The notes under the pieces were generated by a model. That model saw only the letters and a program-made list of their open reading frames with translations, made no database searches and had not been told where the DNA came from. DNA of 64,000 nt, taken from the NCBI GenBank assembly GCA_030549205.1, contig JAUKTV010000015.1:124001-188000 (forward strand). The letters run 5' to 3'. This stretch comes from Apiosordaria backusii. Lineage: Eukaryota > Ascomycota > Sordariomycetes > Sordariales > Lasiosphaeriaceae. Below are positions 1 to 10,451 of the stretch, in pieces; within the stretch, counting starts at the first letter, position 1; each line of letters opens with the position of its first letter. The translations under genes were made by a program, and so were the position numbers.

Positions 1-32
1 TAAGGTCATCAGTTCGATTCTGATAGTGGGCA
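1..32 (+). tRNA. 3' end of a tRNA, cut by the window edge
   Basis: Bases 8-24 form a T arm with a perfect 5-bp stem (ATCAG/CTGAT) around the loop TTCGATT. Bases 25-31 (AGTGGGC) would be the 3' strand of the acceptor stem, and A32 the discriminator. A Pol III-type T run follows at 42-45. The missing 5' strand should read GCCCACT. The anticodon is outside the window, so identity is not shown; threonine is a guess from the acceptor sequence only. Confidence 0.75.
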
Positions 33-414
33 GAATCTTTCTTTTGCTCTTCAGGTCCTTTTTGGTCCCTGCATGTCAGTGTGACAGCCCCTTTCATCGT
101 TCGTCTGCTTTTACCCCATCAGCCAATTCTTGTCACACCTAGAACGGAGGCAGGAAACCTGGAAGACACTCAAATATTTGCACCTGGTTTCGATGGATGA
201 CAAAGCATAGCCCTCATTGATGTTATACGTAGCTGAGCCAATTGAAAATCATTAATAAATCAAGATTATCTTCCTTTGCTGTCCCTTACTGGCATAACAA
301 GAGTGATTCGATCATAAGCATGAGTCGCGAATTCACATCGTGTTCATACAGCCCCAACAGCTTTCAACCCCTCCAACAATACCCAGCAATGTTTTCACCG
401 CTCCAGGATGCACT
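33..414. other. Intergenic, 3' flank of qa-y and tRNA
   Basis: There is no credible gene. The stretch holds the tRNA terminator and the 3' flank of the minus-strand quinate permease. A short plus-strand frame at 340-579 overlaps the permease and looks like chance. Confidence 0.5.
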
Positions 415-2113
415 TTAGACATTCTCAGCTTGCACAAACCCGGCATGCCTCGCCTTCTCATCCGTCGACGACGAGTCCTTGCCCACGGCCTCCTCGCCCT
501 CCTGGCCTACCCCACTGATCTGTTGAAGCTCTGCCATCAGGATCCTGTTGGCTCTGTGTACCGGCTTGATCTCAAATAGTCTATCCATCGCCTCGAGCGG
601 GATGGACTTTGTCTCAGGCACAAAAAAGAAGATGAAGATGATCGATATGATCATGAGCGACGCGAAGAAAAAGTAAACACCGTAGTCCATTTTGAGGAAC
701 ATCTGAGGGGTAAATCTGCTGATCAAGAAGTTCCAGAACCAATTGTTGGCTGCGGCGGAGGCCTGGCCGAGTGAACGCGTGTTCTGGTCAAACATCTCGC
801 TGTTGATGACCCAGGGCGTTCCGTTCCACGAGGGCGTGTAAAAGGCGGTCCAGAGATAGAAGAAGAAGACAGCCGAGATGCCGGCCGAGGTCAGCTCGCC
901 GTCGGGGTTCTGCTCGGGCTGGGCAAGCTTGATGTAGGCACCGATGTACCACATGCACAACGAGCCGCCTGCAGCACCGATGAAGAGCATGCGGCGTCTG
1001 CCGGCGAGGTCGACGAGCCAGAGAAGCCAGACCGCGGTCAGGACAGTCTTGACAACACCGAAAATGCCGGTGGTGAGGAAACCGGTGTTGGTACCTCTGA
1101 TACCGATGCTCCGGAAAACCTTGGGGCTGGAAAATTGAAACATTAGCAGAGCTCATTTTGTAACATTTGCTTTGGGGTTGCATGCTTGCTTACCTATAGT
1201 AGTTGATGGCGTTGATGCCGCTGCCATTTTGGAAAAGGAAAAGAATGCCGCCAATAAAGAAGCGCCACTGAACCTTGCGCTGCTTCAGTGAGAGGAAGGG
1301 CTTCCAAAAGCCCTTGCCAACCTCACGCTCAAAACGCTCAATATCGGCCTCGATATAGCTGACTTCCTCCAAGATGTATTTATCCGTTGGCTCCAAATTT
1401 CGGATCCAGCACAAGACCTTCATGGCTTCCTCCTTCTTGCCGTTAGCGAAGAGCCATCTGGGCGACTCCTTGAGCCAGAAAGCACCGATCAGAAGCAGGC
1501 CCGCCGGGATGAGCTGAACAGCAAAGGGAATGAGCCACTGCTTGCGGGTAGGGGCCAATGTGGTGTTGACACCATAATTGATCCAAAATCCAACAAGACC
1601 TCCAATCTGCCACCCGAGCTCATAGATGCCCACGAGACGACCACGAACGGCGGGCGGGGACAGTTCAGAAATGTAAATGGGGACCATATTCGAACACCCA
1701 CCTACGCCGATGCCAGCGAGGACTCGGCCAGCCAGGATGGGTGACATGCCTCTATCTCCGTTGGCAGCAAGCATGATGCCAGCACCGATGCAGAAGACGA
1801 CGGCGAAGATGAACAAGGACATCCGACGTCCCCAGAAATGGCTGGTGCCGTAGGCGAACAAGCTGCCGAAGAAAGCGCCGGCTTGGTAGACGGAGACGAT
1901 GTTGGCTTGAAGCAGGGCGAGGCCCGACGGGCTATATGAGGCGAAGTCGAACTCCTCTGTGAAGGAGGGTAGGGCTAGGGTGGTGCCGATGAAGGCAGAA
2001 TCGTAACCGATCATGCACGCCGCAAAGGAGGCGACGGCGGCACACATGTAGACGCGCCAGTTGTAGACGGCCTTTGGCGTCGGCCTGTCTTCCTTCACGG
2101 TGAGGAGCGTCAT
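415..2113 (-). CDS. qa-y: Quinate permease (MFS sugar-porter family)
   Basis: Twelve-helix plasma-membrane transporter that imports quinate. The exons are 2113-1194 and 1126-415 with a 67-bp intron, giving 543 aa. The Met at 2113 (MTLLTVKEDRPTPKAVYNW) is chosen over an upstream in-frame Met because it matches the start I recall for Neurospora QA-Y. Sugar-porter signatures are visible: GRRMSLF near residue 95, ESPRWLF near 200 and PETKSIPLEAMDRLFEI near 477, with a hydrophilic C-terminal tail. The splice restores INYYSPKVFRSIG. A palindromic TATA-like element lies about 165 bp upstream. No good QA-1F operator was seen in its own promoter. It lies tail-to-head with the repressor gene. Family assignment is secure; quinate specificity rests on similarity and cluster context. 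Confidence 0.95.
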
Positions 2114-2847
2114 CTTGTTGACGAGCCTCTGGACTTGGAAGATACCAACGTAACAAGGGTGGTAGTAGGCCAACAATTGACAAGAAGGTGCCCACGATGA
2201 GAGAAGGTGCTGATCAGAATCTGGGGAAAGAATCTGGGGACGGTGGACATCTGATTACAGCTCTGGGATATCCTGATTTATATAAACAGGAAAACCTTCA
2301 AGATGTGCCCCTTGTCGATTTTCACCCCAGAGTTTCCAAGACTTTGGAACCCACATACATGTTCCCGATGTCCATGTGGAATCAAGCAATAGCTCCGTGC
2401 CTGTCGGCGAACTAAAACATCCCTCTACTTGGGAATGCTGGAACTAAACCGCATGAAGCTGCAGGTCAGCCGTGCGTGGCACGAAACCATGGGTTGAAGT
2501 TTTGCGTGGCAAATCAGCTTGTCCGGAAATTCCATTTCCCAGTAGATCTGCTTCCCCGCAAAGTCGAGTGCTTGTCCCCACAGGGGTACCCGTCGGTGAA
2601 GGCGCTAGGGCCAGACATGTTGGCATTCAGGATGAAGACTCTCCCGGACTGAATCGCAAAATCCTCCGATTGCGGACAAAAGGCCAACATCATTCTCTGA
2701 ATGATCAAGTTGACTGACATATCCCCAATTTCTCTCCGGTTTCGAGGGCGGTCGGCATCACTTCGGACGGGGAAAGCCAAGTGTGAAGGTGATGAAGGAC
2801 TGTTGCATCATCGTATGCGCCTTGATATAAAAAGTTCAATGATCTAT
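2114..2847. other. qa-y promoter and qa-1S 3' flank
   Basis: This 0.73-kb stretch separates the permease start from the repressor stop. Apart from the TATA-like palindrome, no gene is supported. I searched by eye for GGRTAARYRYTTAYCC and saw no match with fewer than several mismatches. Confidence 0.5.
2277..2286 (-). promoter_or_regulatory. TATA-like element upstream of qa-y
   Basis: The palindrome TTTATATAAA lies 164 bp upstream of the qa-y start codon. This is a plausible distance for a fungal TATA box with a short 5' UTR. Its role is inferred from position and sequence alone. Confidence 0.4.
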
Positions 2848-5611
2848 TCATGGTTCCTGTGCAGTTATACTATCCAACCGTGGTTGTAATAGCCGCGCAA
2901 GGTTTAAACGACCTTGATCATCAGGATACGACCTGAAGACCTCCCTCCTCATCAGTCGACGTGGCGCACGCCGTCCAGTAAACAACTCGAACTGTGCAAA
3001 CCCCTGTTCTGGCAATAGATCCAGACCATCCATTGTAACCCACCCTCTATGAGCTTCACGGCGAACCTGTTCCAGCAGGGGGGTGCTGAGAGTTTTGTAG
3101 GCGAGCTCTACGACGACACCGCCTGTAGAGCTTTGCAGCCACGATGCCGGGACCGTAAAGTCAGGAGCGGGGTGGTCGCCGATGCTGTGTGTCGGTATGC
3201 AAGACACGATCATGGTAGGGTGTTTGTAGCTCTCGGGCCAAGGGTCGTCTCGAGAGCGAAGGATGTGGAACCGTGTGCCTTCGTGGGTTCTGGAGCCAGC
3301 ACTCAACCAAGGTAGGTCGTTGCGAGCCAATAGCCTCTCAAAATGGGAAACGAGCTTCTCAGCGTTTGCGACTGTCCGGTTCAAGATAGCAATTTGTTTG
3401 ACGCCAAGCTGCAGCATGGCATAGACTGCTGCTCTGGCCATGCCGCCAGCTCCAATTACAAGCCCGCTGCTGCTGGACCGGACGGCGTTGGCGGGCGAGA
3501 GACCTCGACGGATGCACGCCCGGATTCCTACCCAGTCTGTGTTCTCCCCATAAAGAGCTTTGACGGGCCCGGCCCTGTTTCTATCGTTGAAAAGAGCCCC
3601 ATCATCCCCAATACTGCCGTCCGGGTTGAGATGTCGAACAGGAATCAAGGTGTTGACTGCGCCGATTGCACGAGCATGCCGGCTGAGGGAATGTGTCAGG
3701 CTGATAATCTCAACCTTGAAAGGCAAACCGACGGAGGCACCGGCAAAGTGCGGGTCACTGACGAGTTTCTCAAGACTTGATATCGTACATGTCGAGTGGG
3801 GCTCGTAATGATGCGGGATGCCACAAGCTCGGAGAGCGGCATTGTGCATTGCTGGGGACAAGCTGTAGTCCACATTGGCGCCAAAGACATACAACCTCAT
3901 GTGGTCGTACAAAAAGGCCGAGTAGAGAGCCTTCGTTGCTTGTTTGGCGGTGAGAGATGGGCAGATGGTCAAGTTATGTGATTCAACCCCAGTACGTTCT
4001 TTGGTCATGCCTTCCGGTTCAACTGATGTGAGCACTCGATTGAAACAGGCCGAATGTTTCCCAAGAGTGCCAGTGTTGTAAGCAATCAAGGGTAATCTCG
4101 AACCCGGCGCTGATTCAACCATGGCATGAACACGGTGGATGTCAAAGTTGTCATCAATACTGACAGCTGTTCTAGTAAATCGCGCCAGGTCGCAGCCGGT
4201 ATTTTGTGCTTTTTGGTAATAAGACTGCCAGCTAGAGTCGTTCCAAGGCGGTGGGTCGGATCCGGATAACTGAACATTTCCGACGATCTTGCAGGAGCCC
4301 TTGGTGCTAAGGATGCCGGCAAGCATAGCATTGTCGAGTCTCAGATCAACAGTGATATACTCTGGAGCAAGACGAAGTGCGTGCAAAACGTACGAGCTGT
4401 ACATGGATCGCCAGGCCTCGTCAGACAGTGCAGCTTCTGGAAAGGCTACGTGAAGAAAAATGGGAATCACGGTGTCTCGCCTGACTTGGGCAACAACACG
4501 ACTGATTTGGCTGGCTCTGTTGGGGGGCAACTGATTGAATTGCCGTAGATGACTTGAGAAGTCTGTGATGAGGTCGTCCAACACTATCTCTATCGCATCC
4601 GCCCCGGTCTCGAGATCTTGAACGTCAAGGTTGTCGTTTATGAGGGCTGAAAGAGGCAGCGAGATTGCGTACGTGAACCGACGCTCTTCTGCCGGTATGC
4701 ACGCGAGTGGGAAGGCGGATTCGATGAAAGGTATGGCGCCCCTTGGAAGTATTAAGGAGAGGAACTTGAGGAAGTGCCGCTCAGCTCGCTTCAGAGTGAG
4801 GTAAGGTGCGGCAGGTGTGTCACAAATCCCAGTAGCGTTTTCACTGCAGCTGCTCTGCTCTTCTGAGGCATTGAAAAACTCAAAGCGGGTGCATCTTCGG
4901 AAGAAGGTACTGCTGGCATCCAAAAGCTCACAGAATTTGTGGGCATCGTTAACCTTCAAATGGGCTCTGATAGCTTCTGAATCTCGAAGAACATATATGA
5001 CGGGGTTGGTTCTTCCAAGGTCTTCGAGGATGGCCTGTACACTCCTGTCCATCCACGAGCTGACGACAACAGTGTTCCGCCTGTGTTTGTCGAGGACGTC
5101 CTGAAGGACGGATGCTTGACGGCGCTGACAGTCGGTCGCACCATATTTCCTCTTGTATGCTGAACTTGATAGCCCTGTTTTCTCATGGAAAATGTGTTCC
5201 AACTCCACAACCTTGCGGTTCATTGCGGTCGAGGCCATGACGGCCAGGGTTGATTTCCCCGAGCCCCTGATGCCGACGATGATGATAGAGGCATCCGAGT
5301 CAAAAGGACGGACTCCTTGCAGCGTCCCAGTTTCCAGTGGCGAGTGGGTTGCTGAGCGTGTCACTAGAGATAAATGTCAGAATAGACATACCCCAACAAA
5401 GCAGTTTAATGTGTGTATATGCCTCACCTCTAGGTACCGGATCACCTGTCACTTGGAACAGAGCTCCGGGCCCCGGAGCGTATGCCGCATCTCGGCCATC
5501 CGAGGACCAACCTCGGGATAACGGCCGGGGCTCCGGTGACTCGCCATCACAGGCCGAGATCATGGCCGCATATGAACGTTTCATACCGGCGAGGGCAGAG
5601 GATACCATCAT
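2848..5611 (-). CDS. qa-1S: Quinate pathway repressor (AROM-like, non-catalytic)
   Basis: Negative regulator that binds and inhibits the activator QA-1F when quinate is absent. It is built from the last three domains of the pentafunctional AROM protein. The exons are 5611-5428 and 5363-2848 (64-bp intron), giving 899 aa; an adjacent Met at 5608 has better start context. Visible in order: a shikimate-kinase-like P-loop (GIRGSGKST, about residues 92-100), a dehydroquinase-like region (about 290-490) in which the usual catalytic Lys/His surroundings are not evident, and a shikimate-dehydrogenase-like region from about 551 (GANVDYSLSPAMHN) with a dinucleotide motif (VIGAGGMARAAV). It is divergent from qa-1F with a QA-1F operator between them. 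The reduced catalytic capacity is known for this family and is only partly verifiable here. Confidence 0.93.
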
Positions 5612-6402
5612 AAGACGCGGCGCGGTGGGCCTGCTTCACTCGATTCGCGAACCTTGGTTGCTTGTGCGCATACAAACAGTCGTCCAGTGCTTGCTGGTGA
5701 TTCGTGATTTCTAAGGTGGCCAGGAGATCCAAGGCAGTGCCGTCCAGCAACCAGTAAGCACTCACCGAGAGGGAACTAGGCGGGTAGGTCTCTGGAGTAC
5801 CCCGATGCTTGGCCAAAGTTTCATGCTTGGTGAAATCGCATTTCTACTGGACAAGTGGGTGGTTAGGGCATGTGGATGAGTGGGTGGCTCCCAACTGCTG
5901 AAAGAACAGAGAACCGGCAGACAGGGGTCAGGCAAGTGCGGGGATAAATGTTTACCCCACAGTGAGCACCCATCAAAATTGGCGAGTTTGGGGAGGCACG
6001 TGGGAGGTTCCATTTCCCCAGACATCGATTCCATCAGCAACACGCAGTCCAAATGCAAATTGGAGATGCCGGTGCGTGAGAATTGCTGCTGAGACTCGGC
6101 CGTTCCGATTGCTTCGGCGGACATCCTTGTCCTATTTCCACCAACTTCACCCCAAAGGACCCCCTTCTCCCCACCTCAGTTTAACGTTCCCCGCAAACCG
6201 GCAAAAGCCGAGCCGGCCCAGTACCACTCACTATGTTCGACGGCTTGTCAAGTCTTGACGAATTGCCGCTTTCTTGGGTTCCGGAGCGCTGATACCTACC
6301 TAGAGTTTTTGGCACAACAGTCAGGGGGCGGACATGGTACGCTGACGGCCATCTCGACAGCAATCGCTGTGCAACTGGAACTGTTACGCGCCTTGCCATG
6401 CC
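5612..6402. promoter_or_regulatory. Divergent qa-1S/qa-1F promoter region
   Basis: This 0.79-kb intergenic stretch lies between the divergent repressor and activator genes. It contains one perfect QA-1F operator (5942-5957). Short open frames here overlap the operator and show no family features, so none is called. Confidence 0.6.
5942..5957 (+). promoter_or_regulatory. QA-1F operator (perfect match)
   Basis: GGATAAATGTTTACCC fits the Neurospora QA-1F consensus GGRTAARYRYTTAYCC at all 16 positions. It lies 331 bp upstream of the qa-1S start and 445 bp upstream of the qa-1F start, so it could serve autoregulation of the activator and induction of the repressor, as in Neurospora. Confidence 0.8.
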
Positions 6403-8824
6403 ATGGGCCCCAAACGAAATATCAAGGAGGCCGACGGTCTAAGCAACATCGCACCAGCAACACCCGACCCAACGTCTCTTCCACAAGCCCCGGGTCAACA
6501 AGCGGTACCGGTCTCCGCCAAGCGCCAAAGAGTGTCGAGAGCTTGTGACCAATGTCGAGCAGCAAGAGAGAAATGCGATGGTGTCCAGCCACAATGCTTC
6601 CCTTGTATCTCACAGACAAGGTCTTGCACCTACAACGTCAGTCCAAAGAAAAGGGGTGTTCAGACAGGCTACATTCGAACTCTCGAGCTCACTCTCGGGT
6701 GGATATTTGAGAATCTTGCTGGCGCGGAAGATGCCCTAGGCAATGCTCTTGCTCAAGAAGGCAGCCAGGCCCAAGCAGTCATGACGGGGAAGGATGCCGC
6801 TGGGGCCACTCGTCTTCACAAAAGATGGGGAAGAAGTCGAGTGCACAGGGAGATAGATCGTCTGCTTTCTGGTGGCATAACGCCTGTTCTTGACGTGGAT
6901 GAGCGGTCTCCATCAGTGGACGCAAATAGCACTGATGGCCTGGCAGAGGCGGGCAAGAATAATGCTCCAGAGCCGCCAGATTTTCCCACTCCCAATTCGG
7001 TTTCCGGCCCTCACTTAGCAATGCGCCCGGATCAAGTATTATCAGACCCCGAAAAGCCACGAACAATGTCACAGAATTACTCACCTGGACCATCATCGAA
7101 CACGCCCACTCGAACCAAGCTGCCTCCCGAACATTGGCGTCTATTGGACATATACTTTTCGTATACTCACAGCTGGCTTCCCATTCTCGAAAAGCAAGCA
7201 CTGTTTCAGACCTCATACCGCTACTCAAAGGACGGTCTTCTGCTTGTTCCGACAGACCCTTCCTCAGCTGCACATGCTGAACTGTGGAGTGCTCTTGCAT
7301 TGGCATCCTTTCAAAGTGCTGCGAGCCCACAGTCTCTCCCTGGCGACACTGGAGGCACCACCCTTTCACATGCTCAAATCTACAACACGGCTCGAGGATT
7401 AATTCCATCCGAATGTGAAGCTTTTCAAGCCAACCATGCCCGAGCACTCTTGCTACTCGCCCTTGTCAACATGGCCCGAGGCCACCGCACCGACGCATCG
7501 TTGTTACTAGGATTCGCCATCAGGATTCTTTTGAGTCTTCACGCAGGCGAAGTGGCTTTCGCTGGGGACACTTCCAGAATAAAAGCAGCGTTGATGTCAT
7601 GTTTTATGCTGGAGACTGTTCTGTCTGTTGCTCATGATCAACTGCCTCACTTACGAGCTGAGGATGTCGCCAGCTTTCCGTCCATCCCAGAGAGCGGACT
7701 GGACCAGTGGTAAGTTGACGTCTCACAACCAAGCATTATTATCTGTTCTTCTCAGTTCTCCCAAAGTTTAGTCCGTATATGGCAATTATGATTAAATGGA
7801 TGAACTAACTCATTAATCCAGGGAACCGTGGGCGCCCTGTGAAGGATTTGGAAGCAAGTCCGTCGATTTTCGATCATCACGGAATCCCGCCTTTTGCATA
7901 ACTACTTTCAACCAATTGTATGGAATCCTCTATGTTGTTTCCCAGGAGATGTCGACAAAGAGGCGAGGCGCTGTCTCGAGTAATCAGAGATCCTCTTTCA
8001 TTGCACACCTGCAACAGGCAATCCAATCCGAGACGCCATTCGGGGATTTCGTCACCTCTGGAGACTGTCGGTCTTCTTCTGTCCCAACCGCCTACATTAT
8101 CCGGATCCTATATCTTTGGGCTATGATCCGCGTTTCTGGTTCTTTCTCTGGACTGTCGATCTCTCTGTTGGCAGAGACTCTTGAGCAATATGGGGAAACT
8201 TTCAACACACATACCATCCCTCCTTTCTTACTGACATGCATCCGTTCCCTGGCGAATGAAGATTTTCTGGCGGCATTAGAAGAACAGAGCAGGGAACAAT
8301 TAATCCAAATCACATTGCGGTACTCGGTCCCTCGGTCAACCAACAATCCCAATCCAGCCGGAGCGGCTTTTCATTCCATCTCAATACCCAAAAACCTACC
8401 GATCATGGAAAGACCGAACACAACCCGCTTTTCCCCCACCCTCAGCTCAGTAGTGCCGGGCCCAGGTTTAGGCCCCCTACCGGCCACAACCCCGAGTCTA
8501 TACGAGTCTGGTCAAAGTCACGCCCGAAGAATGAGCAATAGTTATGATCAGCAGTTTAATCACCCGTCCGCCACGGGAAACTTGCATGGAGGGTTTGGAC
8601 CAGTCATGACTTATGGGGTACCAGACGTCGGCATGAGCATGCACCCTTCCCAACCTTCGTTAGGCTTTGGTGGTCCCGATTACGATGCTCTTCTAGATGA
8701 TATGGCCGCCACTGACTGCACTGATTCTATCGAAGTTGATCCCCAGTTCATGCTCAATCTGGGATATGGCCCCGGGTGCGACACGACAGAAATATTCAGA
8801 AACAGATTCAGCGGGTACGACTAG
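6403..8824 (+). CDS. qa-1F: Quinate pathway activator, Zn(2)Cys(6) transcription factor
   Basis: Nuclear DNA-binding activator that induces all qa genes by binding 16-bp dyad operators. The exons are 6403-7709 and 7822-8824 (112-bp intron), giving 769 aa. The binuclear cluster is at about residues 49-75 (CDQCRAAREKC then CFPC and a final Cys, spacing C-x2-C-x6-C-x6-C-x2-C-x6-C). It is followed by a basic linker (SPKKRGVQTGYIRTLEL) that matches the QA-1F/QutA subfamily. A fungal-specific regulatory domain follows from about residue 240 (PPEHWRLLDIYFSYTHSWLP), and the C-terminus is Gly/Pro/Ser-rich with acidic stretches. It is divergent from qa-1S across an operator. Identity is strongly supported by cluster position plus the linker. 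Confidence 0.93.
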
Positions 8825-9287
8825 GTCATATCCAAACTGAAAAAGGGAGGGAATAGGAACGAGAGACCCTATCATCCCATCGACCACATGGAGCTCGTTC
8901 AGCATCTAATTGTTCGGAGGCATTCTTCCCAGCCACACTTAGGCGCACGAGCATAAGATTTCATCGATCAAGCATGCAACTGCAGGTTATTCATCAACTT
9001 CTGCTTGAACCGAACTCGATTCGTACGGCCTCATCACGGGATTTTGTGAAGGCTAAAGAACGTGTAAGTTGATCCCACGGTCAACCACGTTGTTTTGAGA
9101 GGTTGCAAGCGTCCAGGTTCAGTTGGAAATTGCAACAAAGCCTACAAAGCAGTCATGTACAGTAAATATTCCATATTATGTACAGCCCGCAAACCCGAAA
9201 CTTATCTACCTATCTTTCCCAAAAACATCATTGTGGTATCACCCAGTTTTTAAACATTTTTATATGATCTTATAGCAAGGCCCCAGT
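8825..9287. other. Intergenic between convergent qa-1F and qa-3
   Basis: This is the 3' flank of both genes. It contains TCATGTACAGTAAATAT at 9153-9169, a 17-mer that recurs in the 3' flank of the sulfurtransferase gene (27169-27185). Otherwise nothing is recognisable. Confidence 0.5.
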
Positions 9288-10451
9288 CTAAGCCTTTGAC
9301 AGTTGAGCGAGCTTGGCCGCAATGGCTTCTTTTACTTGAGCAACAGGAAGTTCACTGGCCTCTCGACCAGTCCAGTACTTATCCTAGTTCATCGATGTCA
9401 GTCAATATCGAATAGTACCACACAACAAGGAGAGAGCGCCATACCTGTTCGATTCCTTGCCAAATCATGGCCTCGGTCCCCAAAATCACCTGCCACCCCT
9501 CGTTTTCCGCGATGGCCCCGAGCGCGGTAAATGGGCTCGGATTATAACACATCTCTAGCATGGCTCCCTTGTGTCCCTTCCCCAACATCACCTCGATGAT
9601 CCTCCTGACCGTCTTCTCACTTTCTGTCACAGGCGCAAAATCAGGAATACACGCTACAATCGCCCCTGGTGCTTCAAGTCCCTCGGCTTGCTCGACGCTC
9701 TCCACGTACACCAACTTGTCACCATATCCACGCTGCTTGCACTCTGTCATGACCGCTTCTACTTCGCTAGGGTCCCGATTGACGAGATAGATCTGGGTGG
9801 CCTTGAGGTACTTGTGCAGAGCATACACGGCTGATCTAGCAGCGCCACCTCCGCCGACAACCATGGCGGGACGGTTCTCATAGATGTCTGCGTTGGGGAC
9901 GTTTTGGACAAAGGACTCGCGGACGCCGATCACATCGGTGTTGGCGCCGCAGAGGAGACGGCGGCCCGGTGTGCTGGGGTCATCACGGAGGAAGAGAGTG
10001 TTGCAGGCACCGACATCGCGGCATTCTGGGGTGAGATAGTCGAGGTGAGGGATGATGGCAACCTTGTTGGGCATGGTTACCGATGCGCCTGTGAGATAAG
10101 GCGAGTTAGCGATATATGGGATGATGACGCTGGGATCGGTGAAACCGAAATTGTGGGCTGATAATCGATCAATGATGACGGGGACAACATACCATAGAAT
10201 TTGGGATCTTTGACAAGGTTCAAGAACAGATCCATGTCATCAGAATCAAGACGCAGTTGCCCCCAGTTCAGGCCAAGACCTTGGTAGACTACGTCGTGAA
10301 GCAACGGGGACATGGATGCGGCCAGCTTTTTACCAAAAAGGAAGCCATGTTTGGTGAGATGATTGATACGAGAGTCGAGGGACAGCTCGAGAGTCTGTGG
10401 TTGTTGCTTCAACAGCGGTGGTGTGATGGTGACTGTGCTTGTGGTTGTCAT
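9288..10451 (-). CDS. qa-3: Quinate/shikimate dehydrogenase, catabolic
   Basis: Oxidises quinate to 3-dehydroquinate and shikimate to 3-dehydroshikimate with NAD, the first catabolic step in the cytosol. The exons are 10451-10193, 10088-9445 and 9383-9288 (introns of 104 and 61 bp), giving 332 aa. Substrate-binding motifs are visible near the N-terminus (FGKKLAASMSPLLHDVVYQ) and after the first splice (GASVTMPNK). The dinucleotide loop is VGGGGAARSAVYAL. The last exon (DKYWTGREASELPVAQVK) supplies the conserved C-terminal helix. The start at 10451 is preferred over an in-frame Met 33 bp upstream by family length. It is divergent from qa-4, and the shared promoter holds a 14/16 QA-1F-like site. 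Confidence 0.93.

Noticed and set aside
6779..7447. 222-codon minus-strand frame
   Set aside because: Antisense to the qa-1F coding exon with no motif of its own.
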